From: Defluviitaleaceae bacterium
GTDB lineage: Bacteria; Bacillota; Clostridia; Lachnospirales; WQUN01
Direction of reading: 5' to 3'
Length of the DNA: 61,812 bases
Assembly (NCBI GenBank): GCA_009781765.1
Contig: WQVC01000003.1
Coordinates: 1 to 61,812 of the forward strand
Below the pieces are notes generated by a model. The model ran no database searches and was not told the DNA's origin. It worked only from the letters and a program-made list of their open reading frames with translations. The position numbers and the translations under genes are program-made. Below are positions 17,205 through 26,111 of the stretch, one piece after another (the first letter of the stretch is position 1; each line of letters opens with the position of its first letter).

Positions 17205-19556
17205 ATGATTCGTGAATTAAGTTGGAAAGAACTCAAATATTTTTCCAAGCCGCAACGGCTTAAAAAATCCGACGACGACACGCGCGGCATAATCGGGCAG
17301 CCGCGCGCAGAGGAAGCATTGGAATTCGGCTTGGAAATGAAGGCGCAGGGCTATCATATTTATGTTTGCGGCGCGACGGGAACCGGTCGCACAACTTTCG
17401 CCCGCGAATACGCAAAAAAATTGGCGGCAACGGAAGATGTTCCGCCTGATTTGTGCTACGTCTATAATTTCGAAAATCCGAAATGCCCCAAACTTCTGCT
17501 GTTGCCGGCGGGAGTCGGCAAGCATCTCAAAGATGAAATGAACGAGCTGATTTCGCGCCTCTCGGAGGAATTACCGCGCAATTTTGCCGATAAAAATCAC
17601 GAACAGAAAAAAAATGAAATCGTAAAAATCCTCAAGGCGAAGCAGGACGAAGTTGTGAAAGAAATGTCCGTTGAAGCCCGCAAGTATGATTTCGAAGTAA
17701 AAAGCTCCAACGGCGGAATATTTTTCGTGCCGATTGTTGATGGCGAAGCCATATCCGAAGAGCAGTTCGATGCCCTTTCGCTCGAACAAAAGGAGACCAT
17801 CTCGAAAAAATCCGAGTCGATTCAGGCACATGCGGCGGATGCTCTGCGCGAAGTCAAGGATTTTGAAAAAACCACAAAAAAGGCCGTGGAGGAACTCGAC
17901 TTCGCGTTGGGGCTGTTCACCGTGGGGCATCACATGGCCGATATAATCGAAACTTTCGCCGACGAACCCGAACTGCACAAATATCTCAACGCCGTCAAAG
18001 AGGACATTTTGAACAATCCGGCGGACTTCATCGGTGACGACAACGACGAGGAAGAAGCCCTGCAAGCAATGTTCCCGTGGACGGGCAAAAAAAATACCGA
18101 AGATAATCTGACGAAATACAAAGTCAATCTTCTCACCGATAACAGCGAACTTGTCGGCGCGCCTGTTGTTGTCGATTACAACCCGAGCTACACGAATCTC
18201 GTCGGCGAAGTCGAATACGACAACGAGTTCGGCAATTTCTCCACGGATTTTATGAAAATAAAACCCGGCCTTTTGCATCGCGCAAACGGCGGCTATTTGA
18301 TTATTCAGGCGCAAGATATCTTGGGCAGCCCCCACGCATGGGAAACTCTGCGCCGCACGCTCATCACCGAAAAAATTATCACCGAACCCCTTCGCGAATA
18401 CACAACCGGCGTTGCCGTAAGCGGCATAAAACCCGAAGCCATCCCCCTTTCCATCAAAATTATCATAATCGGCGGCGGCTACTACTATGATATTTTGCGC
18501 TTCTATGACGATTATTTCGAAAAATTGTTCAAGGTTCGCGTGGACTTCGATTATGAAATGAAGCTCAACGATGAAAATATTTCCGAAATTGTAAAATTCA
18601 TTTCGCGCCGCGTCGGCGAAAATACTTTCGACCCCACTGCCGTCGGGAGAATTATCGAATACGCCGCGCGTCTTGCCGAACGAAACGACCGCCTCACAAC
18701 ACGATTCAATCGCCTCACGGAAATTCTGGATGAATCCGTTGCGCGCGCAAAAGGCGGAAGAGTCACGGCAAAACACGTAAAAGAAGCCATCGAAAAACGC
18801 GATTATCGCCTTAATATGTACGAGGAAAAACTTTCCGAAATGCTTATCGAAGACACAATAATGGTATCCACCACCGGCGAAAAAATCGGGCAAATAAACG
18901 GGCTCGCCGTTCTCGATACCGGCGACTACGCTTTCGCCAAGCCTTCGCGCATCACCGCAACTGCTTACATGGGCAAAGCCGGCATCGTCAACATCGAAAA
19001 AGAAGCCGACATGTCCGGCTCGATTCACGAAAAAGGCGTGCAGGTTTTAATCGGATATCTCGGGCAAACCTACGCGAAAGATTTTCCGCTTTCGATGTCG
19101 TCGCGCATTTGCTTCGAGCAAAATTATAACGGCGTTGACGGCGACAGCGCATCGTCCACCGAACTTTACGCAATCCTGTCCGCGCTTGCGGAAATTCCCA
19201 TCCGGCAAGACATCGCCATAACCGGCTCAATCAATCAGCACGGCGAAATTCAGCCCATCGGCGGCGCGACATTCAAAATCGAAGGCTTCTTCGACCTCTG
19301 CAAAGCCCGCGGTCTCACCGGCACACAAGGCGTAATTATCCCCGCGCGAAACGTTCGCGACCTCGTTCTCAAAGACGAAGTCATCGAAGCGGTCAAGGTC
19401 GGAAAATTCCACATCTACCCCATCGAATGCATCGACGACGGCTTTCCCATTTTAATGAACATGCCCGCCGGAAAATTCCCCTACCCCGCCGACACCGTTC
19501 ACGGAAAAGTTTTCCGAAAATTGCGCTCGTATCATCGCAAAGTTAATAAAGAATGA
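17205..19556 (+). CDS. ATP-dependent Lon-family protease (AAA_32/Lon C type)
   Basis: 783 residues. The N-terminal half carries an AAA domain with VCGATGTGRTTFAREYAKKL (about residue 54) and a long helical insert; GGYLIIQAQDILGSPHAWET and a C-terminal Lon protease domain follow. The Ser-Lys dyad is visible: serine in VDGDSASSTELYA (about residue 646) and lysine in IGGATFKIEGFF. This matches the YcbZ/LonH-like branch rather than classical Lon, as the LAN substrate domain is absent. The family is thought to degrade proteins; substrates are unknown. ATG preceded by GAGGTG. It could read from the rimI side or from a promoter in the hairpin array. Confidence 0.9.
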   Translation: MIRELSWKELKYFSKPQRLKKSDDDTRGIIGQPRAEEALEFGLEMKAQGYHIYVCGATGTGRTTFAREYAKKLAATEDVPPDLCYVYNFENPKCPKLLLLPAGVGKHLKDEMNELISRLSEELPRNFADKNHEQKKNEIVKILKAKQDEVVKEMSVEARKYDFEVKSSNGGIFFVPIVDGEAISEEQFDALSLEQKETISKKSESIQAHAADALREVKDFEKTTKKAVEELDFALGLFTVGHHMADIIETFADEPELHKYLNAVKEDILNNPADFIGDDNDEEEALQAMFPWTGKKNTEDNLTKYKVNLLTDNSELVGAPVVVDYNPSYTNLVGEVEYDNEFGNFSTDFMKIKPGLLHRANGGYLIIQAQDILGSPHAWETLRRTLITEKIITEPLREYTTGVAVSGIKPEAIPLSIKIIIIGGGYYYDILRFYDDYFEKLFKVRVDFDYEMKLNDENISEIVKFISRRVGENTFDPTAVGRIIEYAARLAERNDRLTTRFNRLTEILDESVARAKGGRVTAKHVKEAIEKRDYRLNMYEEKLSEMLIEDTIMVSTTGEKIGQINGLAVLDTGDYAFAKPSRITATAYMGKAGIVNIEKEADMSGSIHEKGVQVLIGYLGQTYAKDFPLSMSSRICFEQNYNGVDGDSASSTELYAILSALAEIPIRQDIAITGSINQHGEIQPIGGATFKIEGFFDLCKARGLTGTQGVIIPARNVRDLVLKDEVIEAVKVGKFHIYPIECIDDGFPILMNMPAGKFPYPADTVHGKVFRKLRSYHRKVNKE

Positions 19557-19565
19557 TTTAAAAAT

Positions 19566-19797
19566 AATTAAGACCTCGGGCTCCGCCCGAACCCGGAAAC
19601 TTTTGAAAAAGTTTCATCAAAACTTTAATAAAAATCGCGCTTCGCGCGATTTTTTTGATACACGGGAAATTGCATTCGGCTTCAAGAGAATCGGGAGCAA
19701 AAAACCTAAAATCGCGCGAAAGCGCGATTTTTTAGTTTTTGTCGAACTTTTTTTAAAAAGTTCGTGGGGGCTTGGGGGCGAAGCCCCCAAAACCTTA
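19566..19797. repeat. Modular hairpin array, copy 3
   Basis: This 312-base intergenic stretch holds CGGGCTCCGCCCG, GAAACTTTT/AAAAGTTTC, two AAATCGCGC/GCGCGATTT hairpins, GAACTTTTTTTAAAAAGTTC and TGGGGGCGAAGCCCCCA. No gene is supported. A promoter for cheR lies at its right edge. Confidence 0.75.
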
Positions 19798-19807
19798 ATC
19801 ATAAACC

Positions 19808-19835
19808 TTGCACAAAAAATAAGAACCGGTATGAT
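19808..19835 (+). promoter_or_regulatory. Promoter for cheR
   Basis: TTGCAC (19808-19813), a 16-base spacer and TATGAT (19830-19835), about 34 bases before the cheR start. Confidence 0.65.
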
Positions 19836-19868
19836 AGTGTCTGAATATTTTTTTTCAGGGGGAGCAGT

Positions 19869-20684
19869 ATGAAAGAGTTGACAAGTGAGGAATTTGAAAA
19901 AATCCGCACGTATATAAAGGCAAATTACGGCATCTCGCTTAATGACGAGAAAAAAACGTTGGTGCATTCGCGCTTGCGCTCAACGTTGCAAGAGCTTAAT
20001 ATGGCAACGTTTTCGGAATATTTCGACTATCTGCTCAATGATAAGTCGGGCGAGGCGTTGACACGATTTGTTAATAAAATCACAACAAATCATACGTTTT
20101 TTATGCGCGAAACCGACCATTTCGATTATTTTCGCGATACGGTTCTGCCGTATATTGAAGAGCAGTATTCGTCGCAGCGGGATGTTCGTTTGTGGTGTAC
20201 GGCGTCGTCGTCCGGCGAAGAACCGGTTACGCTGCAAATTATTTTGCAGGAATACTTTAAAAACAGCCCCGGTTGGAACACGCAAATTTTAGCGTCGGAT
20301 ATTTCTGCCCAAGTTTTGGACAAGGCCGTAGCGGGGCGATACGTTACAAGCGCGATTGAAACTTTGCCGAAATCGTGGCAAAACGACTATTTTACCAAGC
20401 ACGACCACGAACTTTCCAAGGTGAAGGACAGCGTTTTAAATCAAATTGTTTACAGGAAAATAAATTTGATTGAGCCGTTTCCGTTCCGCAAAACATTGCA
20501 GGTAATTTTTTGCAGAAACGTGATGATTTACTTCGACGCCCCCACTCGCGACGCCGTTGTTAAAAGGTTTTACGATATAACCGAACCCGGCGGCTATTTA
20601 TTCATCGGACATTCGGAATCTATAAGCAACTCGGGCACAAAATATGAGTACATTAAGCCTGCTGTTTATCGAAAACCGTTTTGA
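19869..20684 (+). CDS. cheR: Chemoreceptor methyltransferase CheR
   Basis: 271 residues. An N-terminal all-helical domain precedes a SAM-dependent methyltransferase domain with TNHTFFMRETDHFDYF, CTASSSGEEPVTL (SAM-binding loop), ILASDISAQVLDKA and FCRNVMIYFD. CheR methylates receptor glutamates. ATG preceded by GGGGGAG. It stands before cheA-cheW with its own promoter; the matching methylesterase CheB is not in the window. Confidence 0.94.
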   Translation: MKELTSEEFEKIRTYIKANYGISLNDEKKTLVHSRLRSTLQELNMATFSEYFDYLLNDKSGEALTRFVNKITTNHTFFMRETDHFDYFRDTVLPYIEEQYSSQRDVRLWCTASSSGEEPVTLQIILQEYFKNSPGWNTQILASDISAQVLDKAVAGRYVTSAIETLPKSWQNDYFTKHDHELSKVKDSVLNQIVYRKINLIEPFPFRKTLQVIFCRNVMIYFDAPTRDAVVKRFYDITEPGGYLFIGHSESISNSGTKYEYIKPAVYRKPF

Positions 20685-20719
20685 TTTCTTAACTTTAAGC
20701 GTTTTTTTGTAAAAAACAC

Positions 20720-20748
20720 TTGTTTTTACGTTCTCATTGTAGTTTAAT
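20720..20748 (+). promoter_or_regulatory. Promoter for cheA-cheW
   Basis: TTGTTT (20720-20725), 17-base spacer, TTTAAT (20743-20748), about 30 bases before cheA, which has AGGGAGGG as its ribosome-binding site. Confidence 0.6.
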
Positions 20749-20778
20749 ATACAAGAGTAAAGGGAGGGTGAAATTTCT

Positions 20779-22854
20779 ATGAGTGACTTCGACAGAGAGT
20801 CAATGCTTGAAATGTTCATTTTCGAGATGGCTCAGTTGATTGACCAGCTTGAAGCCACAATAGTCCAAAGCGAATCGGAATACAACATGGACCAAATCAA
20901 TGAAATATTCCGTGTCATGCACACAATCAAGGGTTCCTCCGCTATGATGATGTTCGACAACATCGCAGGCGTGGCGCACTCAATTGAGGATTTATTTTAT
21001 TATTTGCGTGAAGAAAATCCCGAAGGTTTGGACTTTAAACGCCTGTCTGACCACGTTTTAAGCGGCGCGGACTTCGTAAAAGAAGAACTTGCAAAGCTCC
21101 AAAACGGCCAACAATCCGACGGCGACGGCACCGAGCTTGCAACGGCAATTGACAAATTTTTGCAACAAATCAAAGGGGTAGGCGGACCGGTATCCGAAGC
21201 TCCCCCCGTCGCAAGTACACATGCGAATCCCGAAAAAGCCGTTACGGCAGGTGAGAATATGCATAAATACAGGGCTAAAATCTATTTCCAAGAAGGTTGC
21301 GAAATGGAGAATATTCGCGCGTATACGCTTGTTCACAACATGCAGGAATTTGCAACCGACATTTCGCATGTGCCGGCAGACGTTATCGACGAAAGCACAA
21401 TTCCGCTTATTCGCAACAACGGCTTTATGTTAGAATTTTCAAGCTCGCGCGATTACAGCTTCGTATACGACCATTTGGGCGCAACCGTGTATCTTCGCGA
21501 ATTGGTGTTGGAAGATATGTCCGCGCCGAAGGAATCGCCGGCAACATCTCCGGCTGACACCCCCGATGATTCCTCTTCGGACGACGACGTTGCAATTGCG
21601 GAAGCTCCCGCATCATTGCCGGAGTCGTTTGCGGCAACGCCCGCACCGGCTGACGCGGCAACATCCGCCGCCGACGCATCAAAAAAGGCCGGGGCGGCAT
21701 CGCACATGATAAGCGTAAACGTCAACAAACTCGACGCGCTTTTGAATCTCATGGGCGAGCTCGTTATTTCCGAAGCCATGGTTACGCAAAATTCCGAACT
21801 TGACGGCTTGCAGCTTGAGAGTTTCAATAAGGAAACGCGCCAACTTCGCAAAATTATTTCCAATTTGCAGCAAACCGTTATGCAAATGCGGATGGTCCCG
21901 CTTTCCGCAACGTTTTTCCGTATGCACCGCATCGTGCGCGACATGTGCCGCCAACTCGACAAAGACGTTCAACTCGACATCGTCGGTGAGGAAACCGAGG
22001 TCGATAAAAACATTATCGAGCATATTGCCGACCCGATTATGCACATTATCCGCAATTCCATCGACCACGGCGTTGAGATGCCCGCCGAGCGCAAAGAGCG
22101 CGGCAAGCCCGCAAAAGCGCGGGTTCTTCTTGAGGCGAAAAATGCCGGCGGCGACGTTCTGATTATTATTAAGGACGACGGGCGCGGCATAAATGTTCAA
22201 AAAGTCTTGGCCAAAGCGAAGGCAAACGGTCTTACTTCGAAGCCCGACGCCGAGTATACCGACAAGGAAATTCAGCAATTCATTTTCCTGCCCGGCTTTT
22301 CGACAAACGACCAAGTTACGGCGTTTTCCGGGCGCGGCGTAGGCATGGACGTTGTTTCAAGCAACCTTGAAATCGTTGGCGGAACCGCACTTGTTGACTC
22401 AGCTCCCGGCGAAGGCACAACCTTCACGCTGAAAATTCCTCTCACGCTCACAATCCAAGAGGGCATGAGCGTTCTTGTTGCGGGTGCGCAGTACACTATT
22501 CCCATCGCAAACATTATAAAATCCTTCAAAGCGCGGCCGGAAAATCTTTTCACCGACCCGAGCGGCAACGAAATGATTACCGAGCGCGGCGAAATTTATA
22601 ACATCGTTCGCTTGCATGAATTTTTCAGTATCGACGGCGCAGTTACCGACGTTTGCGAAGGTACTCTTATCATGCTTGAAAACGGCGAACATGTTGTCTG
22701 CCTCTTGGTTGACGACCTTATCGGGCAGCAACAGGCAGTTGTTAAACCCATGCCCAAATACTTCAAAAAGGTACGCGGTCTGAGCGGCTGTACGCTTCTC
22801 GGCAACGGCGACATAAGCCTGATTATCGACGTTGCCGGATTTTTTGATAAGTAA
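20779..22854 (+). CDS. cheA: Chemotaxis histidine kinase CheA
   Basis: 691 residues. HPt domain with the phosphorylated histidine in VMHTIKGSSAMM (His48), a P2-like region about residues 160-240, an Ala/Pro-rich linker, dimerisation helices (VNKLDALLNLMGELVISEAM), an ATPase domain with HIIRNSIDHGVEMP (N box), IIKDDGRGIN (G1) and FSGRGVGMDVV (G2), and a C-terminal CheW-like domain. CheA phosphorylates CheY and CheB/CheV in response to receptors. cheW follows after 20 bases. Confidence 0.96.
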   Translation: MSDFDRESMLEMFIFEMAQLIDQLEATIVQSESEYNMDQINEIFRVMHTIKGSSAMMMFDNIAGVAHSIEDLFYYLREENPEGLDFKRLSDHVLSGADFVKEELAKLQNGQQSDGDGTELATAIDKFLQQIKGVGGPVSEAPPVASTHANPEKAVTAGENMHKYRAKIYFQEGCEMENIRAYTLVHNMQEFATDISHVPADVIDESTIPLIRNNGFMLEFSSSRDYSFVYDHLGATVYLRELVLEDMSAPKESPATSPADTPDDSSSDDDVAIAEAPASLPESFAATPAPADAATSAADASKKAGAASHMISVNVNKLDALLNLMGELVISEAMVTQNSELDGLQLESFNKETRQLRKIISNLQQTVMQMRMVPLSATFFRMHRIVRDMCRQLDKDVQLDIVGEETEVDKNIIEHIADPIMHIIRNSIDHGVEMPAERKERGKPAKARVLLEAKNAGGDVLIIIKDDGRGINVQKVLAKAKANGLTSKPDAEYTDKEIQQFIFLPGFSTNDQVTAFSGRGVGMDVVSSNLEIVGGTALVDSAPGEGTTFTLKIPLTLTIQEGMSVLVAGAQYTIPIANIIKSFKARPENLFTDPSGNEMITERGEIYNIVRLHEFFSIDGAVTDVCEGTLIMLENGEHVVCLLVDDLIGQQQAVVKPMPKYFKKVRGLSGCTLLGNGDISLIIDVAGFFDK

Positions 22855-22874
22855 ACTTTAGGGAGGTATAGCTC

Positions 22875-23348
22875 ATGGCTGCCAACATGCAAAATTTATT
22901 TGAAGAAAAACAGCAGGACGACACCATCAAAGACCAATACCTGACCTTCGCCATTGAGGACGAAGATTACGGCGTTGAAATTGCATATGTTAAGGAAATT
23001 ATCAAAATGCAGTCTATAACGAAGGTTCCCGATATGCCTAACTTCATTGAGGGCATTACAAACCTTCGCGGCGACCTTATCGGCGTGTTAGACGTGCGCA
23101 AACGCTTCGCCAAGCCCTCGAAGGAGCATGACGAAGAAACCTGCATTATCGTTATCGTTTACGGCGATTATACCTTGGGCATGATTGTTGATGCGGTTCA
23201 GGAAACCGCAATTATTCCCGAGGACAGAATTACCGCGCCGCCCAGCGCGAAGTTAAGTTATGCAAATCAATTCGTTCGCAACATAGGGAGAGTCGGCGAC
23301 GATATAAAGCTCCTTCTTGATGTGGAACGCTTTTTGGCACAGGATTAA
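22875..23348 (+). CDS. cheW: Chemotaxis coupling protein CheW
   Basis: 157 residues. A single CheW domain: YLTFAIEDEDYGVEIAYVKE, PDMPNFIEGITNLRGDLIGV and VIVYGDYTLGMIVDAVQE. CheW links receptors to CheA. ATG preceded by GGGAGG. It ends the plus-strand chemotaxis cluster and is followed by a strong terminator shared with the convergent aldolase gene. Confidence 0.95.
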   Translation: MAANMQNLFEEKQQDDTIKDQYLTFAIEDEDYGVEIAYVKEIIKMQSITKVPDMPNFIEGITNLRGDLIGVLDVRKRFAKPSKEHDEETCIIVIVYGDYTLGMIVDAVQETAIIPEDRITAPPSAKLSYANQFVRNIGRVGDDIKLLLDVERFLAQD

Positions 23349-23368
23349 AGGCGACTTCCGCCGTATGA

Positions 23369-23440
23369 AATAAAAAAGTGCATACTTTGAACACTGGGGA
23401 CACATGTAATTCGCCAAACATTCCCCTGAAGCAGTTTCCT
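23369..23440. repeat. Degraded GCCGGGGACA repeat
   Basis: AATAAAAAAGTGCATACTTTGAACACTGGGGACACATGTAA split in the same order as the copy at 501-622, but with the GTGCGC hairpin mostly lost. It ends CATTCCCCTGAAGC. Confidence 0.55.
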
Positions 23441-23443
23441 GCG

Positions 23444-23484
23444 CAATAAAAAATCCCGTCCGTATTGGGCGGGATTTTTTATTG
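23444..23484. terminator. Bidirectional terminator between cheW and fba
   Basis: A near-perfect palindrome: CAATAAAAAATCCCG on one side and CGGGATTTTTTATTG on the other, with A and T runs that give a U tract in both directions. It serves the convergent cheW and fba genes. Confidence 0.85.
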
Positions 23485-23494
23485 CACCGAGATA

Positions 23495-24358
23495 TTACGC
23501 TTTTCCGACCGAGCCGAACAGCTCAAATTTTTCTTTTACAACGGCTTTAATTGCTTCCGCGCCGGGCGCAAGGAGTTTGCGCGGGTCGAATCCTTTGCCC
23601 TCCTTGTCTTTGCCGGCCTCAATGTACTTGCGGGTTGCGGCGGCAAACGCGAGCTGGCATTCGGTGTTCACGTTAATTTTCGCGACGCCGAGGGAAATTG
23701 CTTTTTGAATCATTTCGACGGGAATACCCGTTCCGCCGTGCAAAACCAAGGGCAATCCGCCCGTCAATTTTGAAACTTCCGTGAGAACGTCAAAATTAAG
23801 TCCCGTCCAGTTGTCGGGGTAAACGCCGTGAATATTGCCGATGCCGGCCGCTAAAAAATCCACACCGAGGTCGGCGATTGCTTTGCATTCCGCCGGGTCG
23901 GCAACGTCGCCGTTACCCACAACGCCATCTTCTTCGCCGCCGATTGCGCCGACTTCCGCTTCAAGCGTCATATTGTTTTTGCGGGCGAGCGCAATCATTT
24001 CCTTTGTTTTCGCAACGTTTTCGTCAAAGGGAAAATGGCTTCCGTCGAACATGATGCTTGTGAAGCCCGCGTCGATGCAGGCGAGACACTCGTCATAACT
24101 GCCGTGGTCGAGATGAATTGCAACGGGCACGCTGACTCCCAAGCACTTGTCCATGGTTTTGGCCATCGCAACAACCGTTGCAAAGCCGCCCATGTATTTT
24201 GCCGCGCCGCCGGTTACGCCCAAAATAATCGGGCTTTTTTGCTCCTCGGCGGTTGTAAGTGCCGCTTTTGTCCATTCAAGATTGTTGATGTTTATTTGCG
24301 CCACCGCGTAGCGTTCTTTGGCGGCTTTTACAAGCATTTCTTTAGCATTTACAAACAT
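23495..24358 (-). CDS. fba: Class II fructose-bisphosphate aldolase
   Basis: 287 residues. Zinc-dependent aldolase of glycolysis, splitting fructose 1,6-bisphosphate. Motifs: AIHLDHGSYDECLACIDAGF (metal-binding and catalytic residues), GSHFPFDENV, EAEVGAIGG, GNIHGVYP and VLHGGTGIP (second zinc histidine), then KINVNTECQLAF. The length is standard. A tagatose-bisphosphate aldolase is possible, as the two are hard to separate by eye. Confidence 0.93.
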   Translation of the reverse strand: MFVNAKEMLVKAAKERYAVAQININNLEWTKAALTTAEEQKSPIILGVTGGAAKYMGGFATVVAMAKTMDKCLGVSVPVAIHLDHGSYDECLACIDAGFTSIMFDGSHFPFDENVAKTKEMIALARKNNMTLEAEVGAIGGEEDGVVGNGDVADPAECKAIADLGVDFLAAGIGNIHGVYPDNWTGLNFDVLTEVSKLTGGLPLVLHGGTGIPVEMIQKAISLGVAKINVNTECQLAFAAATRKYIEAGKDKEGKGFDPRKLLAPGAEAIKAVVKEKFELFGSVGKA

Positions 24359-24367
24359 TCGGTTTCC

Positions 24368-24673
24368 TCATTCCGCAATTAGTTTAACTGTTAAGCCTTT
24401 TGTTCGCGCAAAATCAGACCATACCGTTTCGAACGAACGTATGTTAAGCAGCGTAACTTTTTTAATTTCCGAGTGAATAATCGTAACGGTTGAATAATAC
24501 TTGCTGTACTTCAACTGCTTTATATTCACAAACTCGACAAACTTTTTATCCTTGCCCTCAGACCATCCGATACCGCTGTCGAACAGGCTGAGCTGCGGCT
24601 TGCCCGAAAACATGCCCATTAAGCCGCCCTTTCCGCCGGACATCTCAAAGTTATGCACAGGAACCATAGCCAC
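24368..24673 (-). CDS. Hypothetical protein, 101 residues
   Basis: No family recognised. An N-terminal Gly-rich stretch (MSGGKGGLMGMFSGKP) precedes alternating beta-like segments (SLFDSGIGWSEG, EFVNIKQLKYS, STVTIIHSEI) that could form a small PH-like barrel, though this is only a guess. No membrane segment. The start has AGGAG about nine bases upstream. It lies between ackA and fba on the same strand, only nine bases from fba, so it is likely cotranscribed with the aldolase gene. Confidence 0.65.
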   Translation of the reverse strand: MAMVPVHNFEMSGGKGGLMGMFSGKPQLSLFDSGIGWSEGKDKKFVEFVNIKQLKYSKYYSTVTIIHSEIKKVTLLNIRSFETVWSDFARTKGLTVKLIAE

Positions 24674-24688
24674 CTACTCCTTCATATT

Positions 24689-24719
24689 ACTTCTTGCAAA
24701 GCTGAATCGGGCAAGAAGT
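24689..24719 (-). terminator. Hairpin between ackA and the small gene
   Basis: Perfect nine-base arms ACTTCTTGC (24689-24697) and GCAAGAAGT (24711-24719), directly after the ackA stop. No good U tract, so it may act as a processing or attenuation hairpin. Confidence 0.4.
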
Positions 24720-24722
24720 TTA

Positions 24723-25913
24723 TTATAATTTCAAAACTGTTTTTGTGTCGCGCGCAATCACAAGCTCTTCATTTGTAGGCACAACAAGCACTCGAACTTT
24801 CGCGTCGGGAGCGGAAATATCCAAGGCTTCGCCGCGTTTCGCATTTTTTGCCGGGTCGATTGAAACGCCGAACCACGTCAAGTACGCGCAAACTCTTTCG
24901 CGAATACCGCAGTCATTTTCGCCGATGCCCGCCGTGAAAACTACTGCGTCGAGTCCGTTCATGCAGGCCGCATAACGCCCGATATATCCCGCCACGCGAT
25001 AGGCAAAAACGTCCATTGCCGCACATGCGCGCAAATTTCCGCCTTCCGCCGCCGCACATAAATCGCGGAAATCGCTCGACACGCCGCTTATTCCCAACAC
25101 GCCGGACTTTTTATTGAGCAAATCGCCGGCTTCCTGCGCCGAAATGCCCTCTTTCTCCATTATGAACTGAACAACCGCCGGGTCAATATCGCCGCAACGA
25201 GTTCCCATTGCAAGCCCCTCAAGCGGCGTCATACCCATCGACGTATCAACGGACACTCCCTTATCCACCGCGCACAGACTCACGCCGTTACCCAAGTGGC
25301 ACGTAACAATTTTCAGCTCGCTTTGCGGACGCCCCAAAAGCTCCGCGCCTTGCGCCGCAACATATTTATGGCTCGTGCCGTGGAATCCGTACCGACGAAT
25401 TTTATACTTTTCGTACAGCGCGTAGTCAATCGCGTAGAGATAGGCTTTTTCGGGCATTGTTTGGTGGAACGCCGTGTCGAACACCGCCACTTGCGGTACG
25501 CCCGGCATATGCTGTTTACACGCACGAATTCCCGTTAAGTTCGGCGGATTATGAAGGGGCGCAAGCTCGGAAACAGCCTCGATTGCCGCCTCAACTTCTG
25601 CGGTAATTTCAACCGACGCCGCAAACGCTTCGCCGCCGTGTACAACGCGATGCCCCACCGCTTTAATTTCCGCTTTCGATTTTAACACGCCGTGGTTCGC
25701 ATCCAAAAGCGAATCCAGTACAATCGCCATTGCCGCGCCGTGGTCGGGCATAGCGTGGTCTGCCGTGTGTTTGCCTTTGTCCGTTTCATGTACCAGTCGC
25801 CCGTCGATTCCGATTCGCTCGCACAGCCCTTTTGCCAAGACACTTTCGTCCGTCATATTCAAAAGTTGGTATTTCAGCGACGACGACCCTGCGTTAATTA
25901 CCAATACGTACAT
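24723..25913 (-). CDS. ackA: Acetate kinase
   Basis: 396 residues, normal length. Converts acetyl phosphate and ADP to acetate and ATP. Family motifs: VLVINAGSSSLKYQLLNM, VGHRVVHGGE, AVFDTAFHQTMPEKAYLY, RRYGFHGTSHKYVA, CHLGNGVSLCAVDKG, DTSMGMTPLEGLAMGTRCGD, VFTAGIGEND and VLVVPTNEEL. It forms the acetate branch with pta upstream; a hairpin array of about 170 bases separates them. ATG follows GGAGAG. Confidence 0.96.
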   Translation of the reverse strand: MYVLVINAGSSSLKYQLLNMTDESVLAKGLCERIGIDGRLVHETDKGKHTADHAMPDHGAAMAIVLDSLLDANHGVLKSKAEIKAVGHRVVHGGEAFAASVEITAEVEAAIEAVSELAPLHNPPNLTGIRACKQHMPGVPQVAVFDTAFHQTMPEKAYLYAIDYALYEKYKIRRYGFHGTSHKYVAAQGAELLGRPQSELKIVTCHLGNGVSLCAVDKGVSVDTSMGMTPLEGLAMGTRCGDIDPAVVQFIMEKEGISAQEAGDLLNKKSGVLGISGVSSDFRDLCAAAEGGNLRACAAMDVFAYRVAGYIGRYAACMNGLDAVVFTAGIGENDCGIRERVCAYLTWFGVSIDPAKNAKRGEALDISAPDAKVRVLVVPTNEELVIARDTKTVLKL

Positions 25914-25935
25914 TTGAATCTCTCCTTTATATCCT

Positions 25936-26106
25936 TTTTAGGTTCGCGGGGGGAAAGAAACTTTTTTGAAAAAAAGTTTCTCTCCCCCCGCACCCCCCTC
26001 TCTTCAAAAAACTTTTATTGGAACATGCGCGAAGCGCATGTTCCGGGGAGTTTTTGTCGAACTTTTTTTAAAAAGTTCGTGGGGGTTCGGGGGCGAAGCC
26101 CCTGAA
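25936..26106. repeat. Modular hairpin array, copy 4, between pta and ackA
   Basis: GCGGGGGGA...TCCCCCCGC around GAAACTTTTTT/AAAAAAGTTTC, then GGAACATGCGC-GAAG-GCATGTTCC, GAACTTTTTTTAAAAAGTTC and GGGGGCGAAGCCCC. The modules resemble arrays 1 to 3. Its position between two genes of one pathway suggests differential expression of pta and ackA. Confidence 0.75.
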
Positions 26107-26111
26107 ATTAT

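Noticed and set aside
17571..19028. Minus-strand open frame of 485 codons within the Lon-like protease gene
   Set aside because: Antisense reading of a gene with intact AAA and protease motifs; composition (Phe/Gly/Val-rich) is typical of a shadow.
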